64,000 nt of DNA from Kitasatospora indigofera (GCF_014655955.1 NZ_BNBO01000008.1:1-64000), one strand, 5' to 3'. Shown: positions 42,078 through 50,086, numbered from the stretch's first letter. Notes: generated from the sequence alone by a model not told the origin. Program-made: numbers and translations.

Positions 42078-43412
42078 GTGAGCAGTAGCGGCCTTATCTA
42101 CGCGGTCATCGTAGGGGCCTGGGCCGCCTATCTGGTGCCGATGTGGCTCCGCAGGCAGGACGAGCTCAACGAGGCGCGCCCGACGGAACGCTTCAGTACC
42201 GCCATCCGCCTGCTGGCCGGGCGTTCGGCGATGGAGCGGCGGGCATCCCGGGTCCTGGGCGACGACGTGCGCGACGAGCGGAGCACGGACGACCGGACCG
42301 GGGACGACCCGGGCGCCGAGGGGCGGTCCGGCGACGAGCCGTCCGACGACGGGCGGTCCGACGACGGGCGCCTCCAGGGCGACCTTCCCGACGACGACCG
42401 TCCCGAGAGCGACCCGGCCGGCGGCGAGCGCCCCGCTCCCGACGACCGGGCGGTCCCCGGCGTGCCCGCGGGACGGAGCACGCCCCCGGCGCAGGAGGGG
42501 CACGTCCCCCGGAGCGGCGAGCGGGCCTCCGAGCGCGCGGCGGAGCGGCCGTCCGAGCGTCGGCTCGGGGCCGAGCGCCGCGCCCGGCTGCTGGCCCGGC
42601 GCCGCCGGATGGTCACCGTGCTCTTCCTGGCCTTCGCCCTCGGGGCGATCGCCGCGGCGGTCCTCGGGCTGGCCTTCCTCTGGGCCCCGGCGGTGCCGGC
42701 CGCCCTGCTGACCCTCTACATCGGCCACCTGCGCAAGCTGGAACGCCAGCGCTTCGAGGTCAAGCTCGACCGGGACCGCGCGGCGCAGGCCGCCGAGCGG
42801 CTGCGCCAGCGGGAGAACCGGCGGGCCGAGGCCGGCCGGTCCGACGCGGGGCGCCAGGAGCAGGGGCGCCAGGATCAGGGACGTCAGGAGAGCGGGCGGC
42901 GCGAGCCGGGCCGTCCGGACCAGGGGCGCCACGACGCGGCCCGGGCCGACTCTGCCCGGCCCGATGAGGCCCGGGCCGAGGACACCCGGCCGGAGCGCGC
43001 GGCGGCCTCCCCCCGGGAGACCCCGTACGACGCGGCCCACGCCGCCGACCGCGGCCGCCCGCACCTGCGGATCGCCGCCGACCCGGCCCCGCACGACGTC
43101 CGTCCGGCCACGGCGGCCTCCGCCCTGGTCGAGGCGACCGACCACGAGGAGTGGGTGGACGGCATCCGCGAGCGCGGCGCCGCCGGCCCCGACTCCTGGG
43201 AGCCCGTCCCCGTCCCGCTGCCGACCTACGTCACCGCGCCGGTCGCCCCCCGGGTCACCCGCGGCCTCGACCTCGGCGCCCCGGGCACCTGGACGGCCGG
43301 CCGCCCGGCCGAGCCCCGCAGCACCCCGCTCTTCGACCAGTACGCCGAACCGCCCGCCGCCGCCCCGGCCGAGGACGGCTACGACACCCGCCCCCGGGCC
43401 GCCAACGAATGA
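42078..43412 (+). CDS. sepX: SepX/GlpR divisome membrane protein
   Basis: A 444-residue membrane protein. The N-terminus SGLIYAVIVGAWAAYLVPMWLRRQDELNE is the diagnostic first helix of SepX, called GlpR in Corynebacterium. A second hydrophobic pair lies at about 178-215 (VTVLFLAFALGAIAAAVLGL onward). Between them is a 120-residue acidic Asp/Arg-rich linker, and after them a Gln/Arg/Gly repeat region and a Pro/Ala tail. In Streptomyces SepX is needed for cross-wall formation and sporulation septa. GlpR is the membrane partner of the MoeA-like Glp. The gene is next to moeA-moaC-mogA here. GTG start, probably leaderless. Confidence 0.93.
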   Translation: MSSSGLIYAVIVGAWAAYLVPMWLRRQDELNEARPTERFSTAIRLLAGRSAMERRASRVLGDDVRDERSTDDRTGDDPGAEGRSGDEPSDDGRSDDGRLQGDLPDDDRPESDPAGGERPAPDDRAVPGVPAGRSTPPAQEGHVPRSGERASERAAERPSERRLGAERRARLLARRRRMVTVLFLAFALGAIAAAVLGLAFLWAPAVPAALLTLYIGHLRKLERQRFEVKLDRDRAAQAAERLRQRENRRAEAGRSDAGRQEQGRQDQGRQESGRREPGRPDQGRHDAARADSARPDEARAEDTRPERAAASPRETPYDAAHAADRGRPHLRIAADPAPHDVRPATAASALVEATDHEEWVDGIRERGAAGPDSWEPVPVPLPTYVTAPVAPRVTRGLDLGAPGTWTAGRPAEPRSTPLFDQYAEPPAAAPAEDGYDTRPRAANE

Positions 43413-43503
43413 CCCCGCCGGGAGCGCCCCGCACCTCACCAGGGCGCTCCGGCCGGAGGTGGTCACGAGCCACCTCCGAAAGGTGCTAAAGTTTCTTCTC
43501 GTT

Positions 43504-43579
<76 letters not shown>

Positions 43580-43585
43580 CAATGT

Positions 43586-43621
43586 CAAAGGCCCTCCCGG
43601 GATCGTCCGGGAGGGCCTTTG
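43586..43621 (+). terminator. Terminator of tRNA-Ala
   Basis: CAAAGGCCCTCCCGG (43586-43600) and CCGGGAGGGCCTTTG (43607-43621) form a perfect 15-bp stem with a six-base loop, starting eight bases after the tRNA 3' end. Confidence 0.93.
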
Positions 43622-43765
43622 AGCGTCTGTACAGCAGTGAATGCAGCAACTGCTCCGGGGGCTCGGGAGCTTCGGCGGTGAGTGGCGGCGTGGTGAGTCC
43701 GTCGTAGGGCCCCGTTGTTCCGGGGCGGGCCGGCTCGGAGCTGTTCTGCGGATCCGGTCACCCGG

Positions 43766-45125
43766 TCATCCGGTCGCTCCGGGCCGACCGGCAGGCAGAA
43801 CAACGCCTTCGGTTCGGTGCCCGTCGAGTTCGGCCAGGCTGCGGGCGGCATGGGCGCGGCTGACATCGGTGAGGGTGGTGTCGTCGGCGAGGGCGCCCAG
43901 CAGCCCGGTGCCCTCGGCCCGGTGCCCGTCCAGTTCCGCGAGACCCCTGGCAGCCTTCAGGCGATAGGGCCCGTCAAGGGTGCTGTCGTGCGCCAGATCG
44001 GCCAGCAGGGCGGCGGTGCGTCCGTCGCCGAGTCCGGCCAGGGTCTCGGCGGCCTCCAGACGGTCGTACCCGTCGAGGGTGGGGTCGTTGACGAGGCCGG
44101 CGTACAGGTCGGCGGCACGCGCGGCGTCCAGCTCGGCGAGCGCTCGGACCGCCCACATGCGGGTACTGCCGTGGGGACCGATGCCGTTGAGGGCGGTGTC
44201 GGCGGCGAGGTGGGCCAGCCGTGTGGCGCCTTCGGCCCGGTGGCCGTCGAGCTGGGCCAGGCTGCGGGCGGCATGGGCGCGGTTGATGCCGGTCAGGGTG
44301 GTGTCGTCGGCGAGGGCGCGGAGCAGCCCGGCGCCTTCGGCCCGGTGGCCGTGGAGCTGGGCCAGGCTGCGGGCGGCATGGGCGCGGTTGATGCCGGTCA
44401 GGGTGGTGTCGTCGACGAGGGCGCGGAGCAGCCCGGCCCCTTCGGCCCGGTGGCCGTCCAGCTCGGCGAGCTCCCGGGCCGCCGTCGGGCGGGCGCTGCC
44501 GTCGAGGGTGGTGTCGTCGGCGAGGCCGGCGTAGACGTCGGCGGCCCGGGAGGGTTGGAGCTTGGCCAGGGCCTCGGCCGCCCTCAGGCGGTAGTACCCG
44601 TCCAGGGTGGAGTCACGGACGAGGCGGGAGAGCAGCTCGGCGGCGTGGTCGTCGTGTCGTTCGGCGAGGTCCCCGGCGGCCCTGACCCGGAAGTGATCGT
44701 GGAGCGTGGTGTCGTCGGCGAGCCGGGCGAGCAGCTCGGCGGTGCGTCCGTCGCCGAGTCCGGCCAGGGTTTCGACCGTCTCCATGCGGTCGTACCCGTC
44801 GAGGGTGGTGTCGTCGGCGAGGCCGGCGTAGACGTCGGCAGCACGTGCGGCTTCGAGCCCGGCCACCGCTCGGGCGGCCGCCATGCGGTAGTACCCGTCG
44901 AAGGTGGAGTCGCGGGCGAGGCCGGCGTACACGTCGGCGGCGCGCGGGGCTTCGAGCTTGGCGAGCGCTCGGGCCGCCACCATACGGGTGCTGCCGTCGA
45001 GGGTGGTGTCGTCGGCGAGGCCGGCGTACACGTCGGCGGCCCGGGAGGGTTGGAGCTTGGCCAGGGTCTCGGCCGACTTCAGACGGTAGGACCCGTCCAG
45101 GGCGGAGTTGCGGGCGAGGTCGGCG
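43766..45125 (-). repeat. Tandem coding repeats (13 units, 99-114 bp) in the NACHT gene
   Basis: Units of 33-38 codons. Two neighbouring units are nearly identical in DNA at a 105-base period (compare about 44225-44330 with 44330-44435), which indicates recent duplication. Others have diverged at the variable positions. The period is too long and the spacers are absent, so it is not a CRISPR array. Confidence 0.9.
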
Positions 45126-46957
45126 AACATGTCGGCGGCTGCGCGGACGACCTCCTCGGGGAGGAGTGTTCCGAGTTGGGCCTGTGCCGCGATGAAGCGG
45201 CAGCCGCTCAGTCCTCCGCGAGGGGGAACCAGGCGGGCCAGGTGCGAGGTGGCGGCGCCGGGGTCGCCTTCGTGGGCGGCGTCGAGGAGGAAACCGACGT
45301 ACGAGGAGTGTTCGAGGGGTGGGTCCCAGTACCTGCGGAACCACTGTCTCCGCGGCCCGCCCGGCGCCGTGCTCAACCATCTGTATCCGCCGGGGCGATG
45401 GAAGATCTGATGGAGCGTACGGGTGCGGGTCCCGTGGTCCCGGGTGGCATGGCGGGCGGCCAGGTGTTCCAAGAGGGTCTGGTGGAGGAAGACGACCTCG
45501 CCCGCGCGGACGGTCAGCAGGCCGCTGCGGCACAGGCTGGCGATCAGGAAGGCGTGCCATTCGTCCTGCGGTACCCGCGGGGGCCGCTGCGCCTCGGGCC
45601 GGGCCTCCAGAACGGTGATCGCGGGGAGCGTGTTTCCCCGGTGGCGTTCGGCCGCGAGCAGGGCGATGAGGTCCTGGAGGTGGTCGAGGGTGCGCTCCGC
45701 CTGGGCGCGGGCGGCGGATCCGTAGCGTTCGACGCCGGCGCGGTCCTGGATCCGGAGCCTCGCCAGGGCGGGGGTGTGCTGCTGCCTGTGCAGCAGGCGG
45801 ATGAAGTCCCGGTAGATCTGTCCGCGGCCGGCGGGCAGCGGCCGGCCGGGGGCGGCGGCGTGGAGCTGGCAGAGCATCGAGGCCATCAGCGGGATGCGGG
45901 CCAGGTCGGCCAGCCGGGTGCGGCGCATGGCGTCGACGAACCGCTCGGCGGCAGAGTCGGGGTCTGCCAGGCCGAGGGCGCGGAACCATCCGTTGGCGAC
46001 CGGCCGCAGGTCGTCGGGGCTGAAGGGCTGCAGGTCGTAGCGCGGTACCCCGAGGCCCAGGACGTCGAGCTCGCCGTCGGGCAGGGGGCGGGTGGCCACG
46101 ACGAAGCGGTACAGCCCGGCGTGCTCGCCCCCGGCGACAGCGGCAAGGGCGCGCAGTACCTCGTGCCTTGCGGCGGGGTCGGTCATCTCGTCCAAGCCGT
46201 CGACCAGCAGGAGCCAGCGCACACCCGGCTGCGGCGGGGTGGCGAAGAACGCCGGGGTGAGTTCGTCCACCAGGCCGTGCGAAGCGAGATCGGCGGTCGC
46301 GGCTGCGGCGAGGGCCTGGGTCAGCGGGCGCCCGGCCAGGGCCGCCGCCGGGACCAGCACCGGTACCACGTCCTCGCCACGGCCGTTCAACCAGTGCTCG
46401 ACGCAGTCGGCGAGGCGGGTACGCAGCAGACTGGTCTTGCCGCCGCCCGGCCCTGCGACGACCACACAGGTCTGCCCGCCGGCCAGGATCTCGTCGGCGG
46501 CCCGCGATCCTGCGCGGATGTCCAGCGGCCCGGCCGTGTCGCCGTTGACCTGGGATTCATGCCTGCGCTGCCGGGTCGCCTGCTGACGCAGGTAGACGGT
46601 GGCGAGCGGCGGCGAGGCGCCGGGCAGCACTCCCGGGTAGGGGTGCTCGCGGGCGGCCTGCCGGGCGGCGGCCAGGTAGGCGCCGAGGCGGTGCTTGCGC
46701 ACGTCCGCCTGGTCCCGCAGTCTGTGCAGTTCCTTCAGTCGCGCCTCGGTGAAGCCGAGGGCGCCCGCGAGCAGGCCGAGGCTGTCGACGGTCGGCACGG
46801 ACCTCTCGTTGAGGATGTTGCTGACCGTCGCCGCGGAGACTCCCGCCGCCTTGGCGAGTTGGGACTGCCTCATCTTCCGGTCGGTCATCGCCTCCCGCAG
46901 GCACGCGACCAACTCGCTGTGGGCGCCCCTGGGCCCCCCGGCCCCCGCATCGCTCAC
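43766..46957 (-). CDS. XRE-NACHT STAND ATPase with 13 C-terminal solenoid repeats
   Basis: A 1063-residue NLR-like protein. Residues about 24-80 form an XRE helix-turn-helix (MRQSQLAKAAGVSAATVSNI). The NACHT ATPase follows, with Walker A GPGGGKTS (Lys174), Walker B LLLVDGLDEM (Asp253, Asp256) and a sensor VVATRPL. A helical region (about 280-600) precedes 13 repeats of 33-38 residues (about 612-1063) with consensus DDTTLDG..R..AARALAEL. Such STAND proteins oligomerise on ligand binding, and bacterial NACHT proteins include phage-defence NLRs. GTG at 46957 has AGGGG seven bases upstream. It lies just beyond tRNA-Ala and is divergent from a small membrane protein. No toxic effector domain is obvious besides the HTH. 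Confidence 0.9.
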   Translation of the reverse strand: MSDAGAGGPRGAHSELVACLREAMTDRKMRQSQLAKAAGVSAATVSNILNERSVPTVDSLGLLAGALGFTEARLKELHRLRDQADVRKHRLGAYLAAARQAAREHPYPGVLPGASPPLATVYLRQQATRQRRHESQVNGDTAGPLDIRAGSRAADEILAGGQTCVVVAGPGGGKTSLLRTRLADCVEHWLNGRGEDVVPVLVPAAALAGRPLTQALAAAATADLASHGLVDELTPAFFATPPQPGVRWLLLVDGLDEMTDPAARHEVLRALAAVAGGEHAGLYRFVVATRPLPDGELDVLGLGVPRYDLQPFSPDDLRPVANGWFRALGLADPDSAAERFVDAMRRTRLADLARIPLMASMLCQLHAAAPGRPLPAGRGQIYRDFIRLLHRQQHTPALARLRIQDRAGVERYGSAARAQAERTLDHLQDLIALLAAERHRGNTLPAITVLEARPEAQRPPRVPQDEWHAFLIASLCRSGLLTVRAGEVVFLHQTLLEHLAARHATRDHGTRTRTLHQIFHRPGGYRWLSTAPGGPRRQWFRRYWDPPLEHSSYVGFLLDAAHEGDPGAATSHLARLVPPRGGLSGCRFIAAQAQLGTLLPEEVVRAAADMFADLARNSALDGSYRLKSAETLAKLQPSRAADVYAGLADDTTLDGSTRMVAARALAKLEAPRAADVYAGLARDSTFDGYYRMAAARAVAGLEAARAADVYAGLADDTTLDGYDRMETVETLAGLGDGRTAELLARLADDTTLHDHFRVRAAGDLAERHDDHAAELLSRLVRDSTLDGYYRLRAAEALAKLQPSRAADVYAGLADDTTLDGSARPTAARELAELDGHRAEGAGLLRALVDDTTLTGINRAHAARSLAQLHGHRAEGAGLLRALADDTTLTGINRAHAARSLAQLDGHRAEGATRLAHLAADTALNGIGPHGSTRMWAVRALAELDAARAADLYAGLVNDPTLDGYDRLEAAETLAGLGDGRTAALLADLAHDSTLDGPYRLKAARGLAELDGHRAEGTGLLGALADDTTLTDVSRAHAARSLAELDGHRTEGVVLPAGRPGATG

Positions 46958-46977
46958 CTGGCGCCCCTGACCCAACG

Positions 46978-47010
46978 GTTCAACCTTGTTCACATCAAGC
47001 CTTTGAAGGC
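46978..47010. promoter_or_regulatory. Repeats in the divergent promoter of the NACHT gene
   Basis: GTTCA occurs at 46978-46982 and 46988-46992 with a 10-base period, followed by GCCTT-TG-AAGGC (46999-47010), a perfect short inverted repeat. They lie between the NACHT gene and the divergent small gene. The protein's own XRE domain is a candidate ligand. Confidence 0.4.
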
Positions 47011-47095
47011 CCGTCCAGGCTATCCCTGGTACTCGACAGGCCGGCCGGCTCTTGCCCGAACCGACACCGAACGGACTACGAGGAGTACCGACCCG

Positions 47096-47347
47096 ATGAA
47101 CCCCCACCTGGCCCTGATCGCCACGCCTCTCGTCCTCGGGTTGCTCGTCCGCCTCCTGCGGCGCCCGCGGCGCGCGACGGCCGACCTGGCCCGCGGCCTG
47201 CGCGACCTGATCACCCTGCGCATGGTGCTCCGCGACACCGATCCCGACCAGCGTGCTCATCTCCTCCGGGCGCACCACGCCTGGCGTACCGAGTCCGTCG
47301 GCCGGTCCCGCGGCGTCTCCCGTCCTCCGGCCCGGTCGAGGAGCTGA
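47096..47347 (+). CDS. Small membrane protein divergent from the NACHT gene
   Basis: An 83-residue protein. An N-terminal hydrophobic helix (HLALIATPLVLGLLVRLL) is followed by RRPRR, the positive-inside signal, then a basic helical region with DLARGLRDLITLRMVLRDTD and RAHLLRAHHAW, and a Ser/Arg/Pro tail. AGGAG lies ten bases before the ATG. It shares a promoter region with the XRE-NACHT gene. I do not recognise the family. A membrane effector or target of the NACHT protein would fit the context but is speculative. Confidence 0.65.
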   Translation: MNPHLALIATPLVLGLLVRLLRRPRRATADLARGLRDLITLRMVLRDTDPDQRAHLLRAHHAWRTESVGRSRGVSRPPARSRS

Positions 47348-47587
47348 CTCGCCGGCACCGGGACGTGGCGCCGGCCCGGGCTCGGGAGGGGCCGGCAGCG
47401 CGGCCCCTGGCCCCGGCCGTCGGGCACAGGGACTCCTGGACCGGGGCGGGAGTCCTGCGCGGACTGCGGCCAAGCACCACAGGCCACGCCAGGTCGGACG
47501 CGGTGGCGCCGTACCCGTGGCGTCCGGGAACGCCGGTCGGGCCGGTCGCCGAAGGCCCCGGGGGTGTACACCGCGGACGGCTGGAGG

Positions 47588-47613
47588 CCAGGGTTCGATC
47601 CCCTCCACCCGGT
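47588..47613 (+). other. tRNA 3'-end-like sequence (possible att remnant)
   Basis: CCAGGGTTCGATCCCCTCC is a T arm with the TTCGATC loop, followed by CACCCGG, which would be the 3' acceptor strand. No matching anticodon arm or 5' acceptor was found upstream. A terminator follows 24 bases later, as behind a real tRNA. Confidence 0.45.
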
Positions 47614-47637
47614 CCCGGCGGCCACGCGAGCGGTCGT

Positions 47638-47674
47638 GAGATCCCGTCCTGTCCCCGTGACCGGACGGGATCTC
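47638..47674 (+). terminator. Terminator hairpin after the tRNA-like sequence
   Basis: GAGATCCCGTCC (47638-47649) pairs perfectly with GGACGGGATCTC (47663-47674) across a 13-base loop. Confidence 0.75.
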
Positions 47675-47760
47675 CGCGCTGTGCGGGGTCGTCCGTGACG
47701 CGGGCCGCCCGAAGGGGAGCCGTCGTCGAATTCGCGGGGCCGGGCGTCCCGTCGGGCGGA

Positions 47761-48258
47761 TCAGTCGGACGCGTCGCCGAGGGACTCCAGCAGGTCGCGC
47801 AGGGTGTCGGCGAGGTCGGCGCGCCGGGGGGCGGTGAGGCCGGCGAGCAGGCGGTGCTCGGTGGCGACGTGGTCGGGCAGGGCCTGGTCGATCAGGGCGT
47901 GCCCGTCGGCGGTGAGGGCGACGTGCACCACCCGGCCGTCCGACTCGCTGGGGGTGCGGGCGACCAGGCCGCGGGCCTCCAGGCGGTCCAGCCGCTGGGT
48001 GACGGCGCCGGAGGTGACCATGGACGTCCGCATCAGCTCGGCGGGCGTCAGCCGGTAGGGCGGTCCGCTGCGCCGGAGGGTGGCCAGCACGTCGAAGGAC
48101 GCGGGGTCGAGCCCGTGCTCGGCGAAGGTGCGGCGCAGGTCGGCCTCGATCAGCCGGGTGAGCCGCTTGAGGCGCCCGATCACCGCCATCGGCGACACGT
48201 CGAGGTCGGGGCGCTCGCGGTGCCACTGCTCAAGGAGCTTGTCCACGTGATCCGTCAC
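47761..48258 (-). CDS. MarR-family transcriptional regulator
   Basis: A 165-residue winged-helix regulator. The DNA-binding core is SFDVLATLRRSGPPYRLTPA, ELMRTSMVTSGAVTQRLDRLE and the wing GLVARTPSESDGRVVHVALT. GTG at 48258 follows TAGACT by six bases, suggesting a leaderless start. It is divergent from an EamA permease, and the 45-base gap plus a palindrome over the permease start indicate it represses that gene. The ligand is unknown, and an exported small molecule is likely. Confidence 0.93.
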   Translation of the reverse strand: MTDHVDKLLEQWHRERPDLDVSPMAVIGRLKRLTRLIEADLRRTFAEHGLDPASFDVLATLRRSGPPYRLTPAELMRTSMVTSGAVTQRLDRLEARGLVARTPSESDGRVVHVALTADGHALIDQALPDHVATEHRLLAGLTAPRRADLADTLRDLLESLGDASD

Positions 48259-48291
48259 GGCTCCAGTCTAGTCAATCTCTTAGCGGTGAGT

Positions 48292-48311
48292 TACTTTGTC
48301 TTAGTGCTAAG
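48292..48311. promoter_or_regulatory. -10 box and MarR operator at the EamA gene start
   Basis: TACTTT (48292-48297) lies six bases before GTG 48304. CTTAG-TG-CTAAG (48300-48311) is a perfect five-base inverted repeat over the transcription/translation start, a position where binding of the divergent MarR protein would block transcription. Confidence 0.5.
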
Positions 48312-49311
48312 GAATCGGATCGGAATCATCCTGGTGACCGCGCTGGCGCCCGCCGTCTGGGGCACCACCTACCTCGTCACGACCGAACTGCTGCCACCCG
48401 GCCGCCCGTTGCTCGCCGGAGTGGTCCGGGCGCTGCCGGCCGGCCTGCTGCTCGTCCTGCTCACCCGGCGGCTGCCGAAGGGCATCTGGTGGCTCCGCGC
48501 CCTGGTGCTCGGAGCGCTCAACATCGGGGCCTTCTTCGCGCTGCTCTTCGTCGCCGCCTACCGGCTGCCCGGCGGGGTCGCCGCCACCGTCGGCGCCGTC
48601 CAGCCGCTGCTGGTCGCCGGGCTCGCGGCCGGCCTGCTCGGCGAACGCCTCACCCTGCGGACCGTCCTGTCGGCCGTCGCCGGGGTCGCCGGGGTCAGCC
48701 TGCTGGTGCTGCGCGCCGGTGCCCGCCTCGACGGGATCGGGGTCGCCGCCGCGCTCGGCGGTGCCGTCGTGATGGCCGCCGGGGTCGTGCTCAGCAAGCG
48801 ATGGGTGTCGCCCGCGCCGCTGCTCGCCACCACCGGCTGGCAGCTGGTGGCGGGCGGGCTGCTGCTGCTCCCGGTCGCCCTGCTCGTCGAAGGGCCCCCG
48901 CCCGCCGGCCTGACCGCCCGGAACCTGCTCGGCTACGGCTACCTGACGATCGTCGGCGCCGCCGTCGCCTACGCGCTCTGGTTCCGCGGGATCCGTGCGC
49001 TGACGCCCACCAGCGTCACCTTCCTGGGGTTGCTGAGCCCGGTGGTGGCCACCCTGGTCGGCTGGCTCGCGCTCGGTCAGGACCTCACTCCCGCCCAGGG
49101 GCTGGGCGGCGCGATCGTGCTCGGCGCGCTGGTCACGGCCCAGCTCCGGCGGCCCGAGCGACGGGTCGCGGCCGGGCCGGACCACGCCGGGGCGGGGCCG
49201 GACCACGTCGGGGCGGGCCGGGCCGCGACCGGGACGGGCGCCGCGGGGGAGCGCCCGTCCGGTGGCGCCGGGACCGTCGCGCGGTCGGGCGCCGGCGGCC
49301 TGGTCGGCTGA
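48304..49311 (+). CDS. EamA-family metabolite exporter
   Basis: A 335-residue protein with ten membrane helices in two EamA halves. RIGIILVTALAPAVWGTTYLV begins the first helix, LGALNIGAFFALLFVAAYRLPGG and YGYLTIVGAAVAYALWFRGI mark the two repeats. The last 50 residues are a Gly/Ala-rich hydrophilic tail. Two GTG codons are possible (48286, 48304). I prefer 48304, which starts just before the family core and sits correctly below TACTTT. It is divergent from MarR and probably controlled by it. The substrate is unknown. Confidence 0.88.
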   Translation: MLRNRIGIILVTALAPAVWGTTYLVTTELLPPGRPLLAGVVRALPAGLLLVLLTRRLPKGIWWLRALVLGALNIGAFFALLFVAAYRLPGGVAATVGAVQPLLVAGLAAGLLGERLTLRTVLSAVAGVAGVSLLVLRAGARLDGIGVAAALGGAVVMAAGVVLSKRWVSPAPLLATTGWQLVAGGLLLLPVALLVEGPPPAGLTARNLLGYGYLTIVGAAVAYALWFRGIRALTPTSVTFLGLLSPVVATLVGWLALGQDLTPAQGLGGAIVLGALVTAQLRRPERRVAAGPDHAGAGPDHVGAGRAATGTGAAGERPSGGAGTVARSGAGGLVG

Positions 49312-49357
49312 CCGGGCGGGGCCGTGCCGCCCGTCCGGGCCGGCCGTCGACCGCCCC

Positions 49358-49434
49358 GCAGCACGCAGCACGCAGCACGCAGAACGTCGAAGCCGAACGT
49401 CGAAGCCGAATGTTGAATCCGAACGCCGTACGAA
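49358..49434 (+). repeat. 7-bp and 13-bp tandem repeats upstream of the SDR gene
   Basis: GCAGCAC is repeated three times (49358-49378) with a decayed fourth copy. It runs into four 13-bp units: AACGTCGAAGCCG twice exactly (49383-49408), then AATGTTGAATCCG and AACGCCGTACGAA. The array ends against the SDR gene's RBS. Confidence 0.85.
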
Positions 49435-49447
49435 GGAGCTGACAGGT

Positions 49448-50086
49448 ATGCGCATCACCGTGTTCGGGGCGGCCGGGAACGTCGGGAGCCGGGTGGTGGC
49501 CGAGGCGCTGTCGCGGGGGCACGAGGTGACCGCCGTCGTCCGGGACGCCGCCCGGTTCGCCGAGCTGGACCCGGCCGCCCTGGCCAGGACCGGTGACGCG
49601 GGGGAGCCCGAGGACGTGGTCCGGCTGAGCAAGGATCAGGACCTCGTGATCAGTGCGACCCGCCCGGCGCCCGGCCGGGAGGGGGAGTTCGCCGCCACCA
49701 CCCGCGCGCTGCTGGCCGGCCTCGCCCGGACCGGCGTCCGGCTGCTGGTGGTCGGCGGGGCGGGCAGCCTGACCGTGCCGGGTACCGGTGGCGCCCTGGT
49801 GACCGACGACCCGGCGTTCCCCGCCGGCTGGCGGCCGATCGCCGAGGCCTGCGCCGAGCAGTTGGCGGTCTGCCGGGCCGACACGGCGGTGGACTGGGCG
49901 TACCTGAGCCCGGCCGCCCTGCTGGAGCCGGGCGTGCGCACCGGCGGGTACCGGCTGGGTGCGGACGAGTTGCTGGTCGACGCGCGGGGCGAGTCGTCCA
50001 TCTCGATGGAGGACCTCGCGGTGGCGCTGCTCGACGAGGCCGAGCGGCCGCGCCACCACCGGGCCAGGTTCACCGTCGGGTACTGA
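49448..50086 (+). CDS. NAD(P)-dependent atypical SDR (NAD(P)H-binding family)
   Basis: A 212-residue Rossmann-fold protein. ITVFGAAGNVGSRVVAEAL is the dinucleotide-binding GxxGxxG motif, and LISATRP-like VISATRPAPG, LLVVGGAGSLTVPGTG and DWAYLSPAALLEPG match the NAD(P)H-binding/NmrA-type group related to biliverdin reductase B. AAGGAG lies nine bases before the ATG. It is alone, behind a set of 13-bp tandem repeats that may bind a regulator. The substrate is unknown. Confidence 0.88.
   Translation: MRITVFGAAGNVGSRVVAEALSRGHEVTAVVRDAARFAELDPAALARTGDAGEPEDVVRLSKDQDLVISATRPAPGREGEFAATTRALLAGLARTGVRLLVVGGAGSLTVPGTGGALVTDDPAFPAGWRPIAEACAEQLAVCRADTAVDWAYLSPAALLEPGVRTGGYRLGADELLVDARGESSISMEDLAVALLDEAERPRHHRARFTVGY

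Larger units (their letters stand above)
47348..47760. other. Intergenic region with tRNA-like remnant
   Basis: 413 bases with no convincing gene. It holds the tRNA 3'-end-like sequence and the hairpin listed next. Translations of the remaining frames are Arg/Pro-rich. Confidence 0.5.

Noticed and set aside
43766..45125. CRISPR array
   Set aside because: The repeats are contiguous coding units of 99-114 bp without spacers and translate to a regular solenoid.
43715..47347. A 1210-codon plus-strand frame opposite the NACHT gene
   Set aside because: It is a mirror of the repetitive, GC-rich NACHT coding strand. Its translation is Gly/Val/Gln-rich with no domains, while the minus strand encodes clear HTH and NACHT motifs. 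Only its last 84 codons (47096-47347) are taken as a real gene.
47524..47613. A full type II or selenocysteine tRNA ending at the T-arm-like sequence
   Set aside because: The 5' acceptor candidate pairs over only five bases, and no D arm or anticodon stem-loop could be drawn, so only a 3' remnant is reported.
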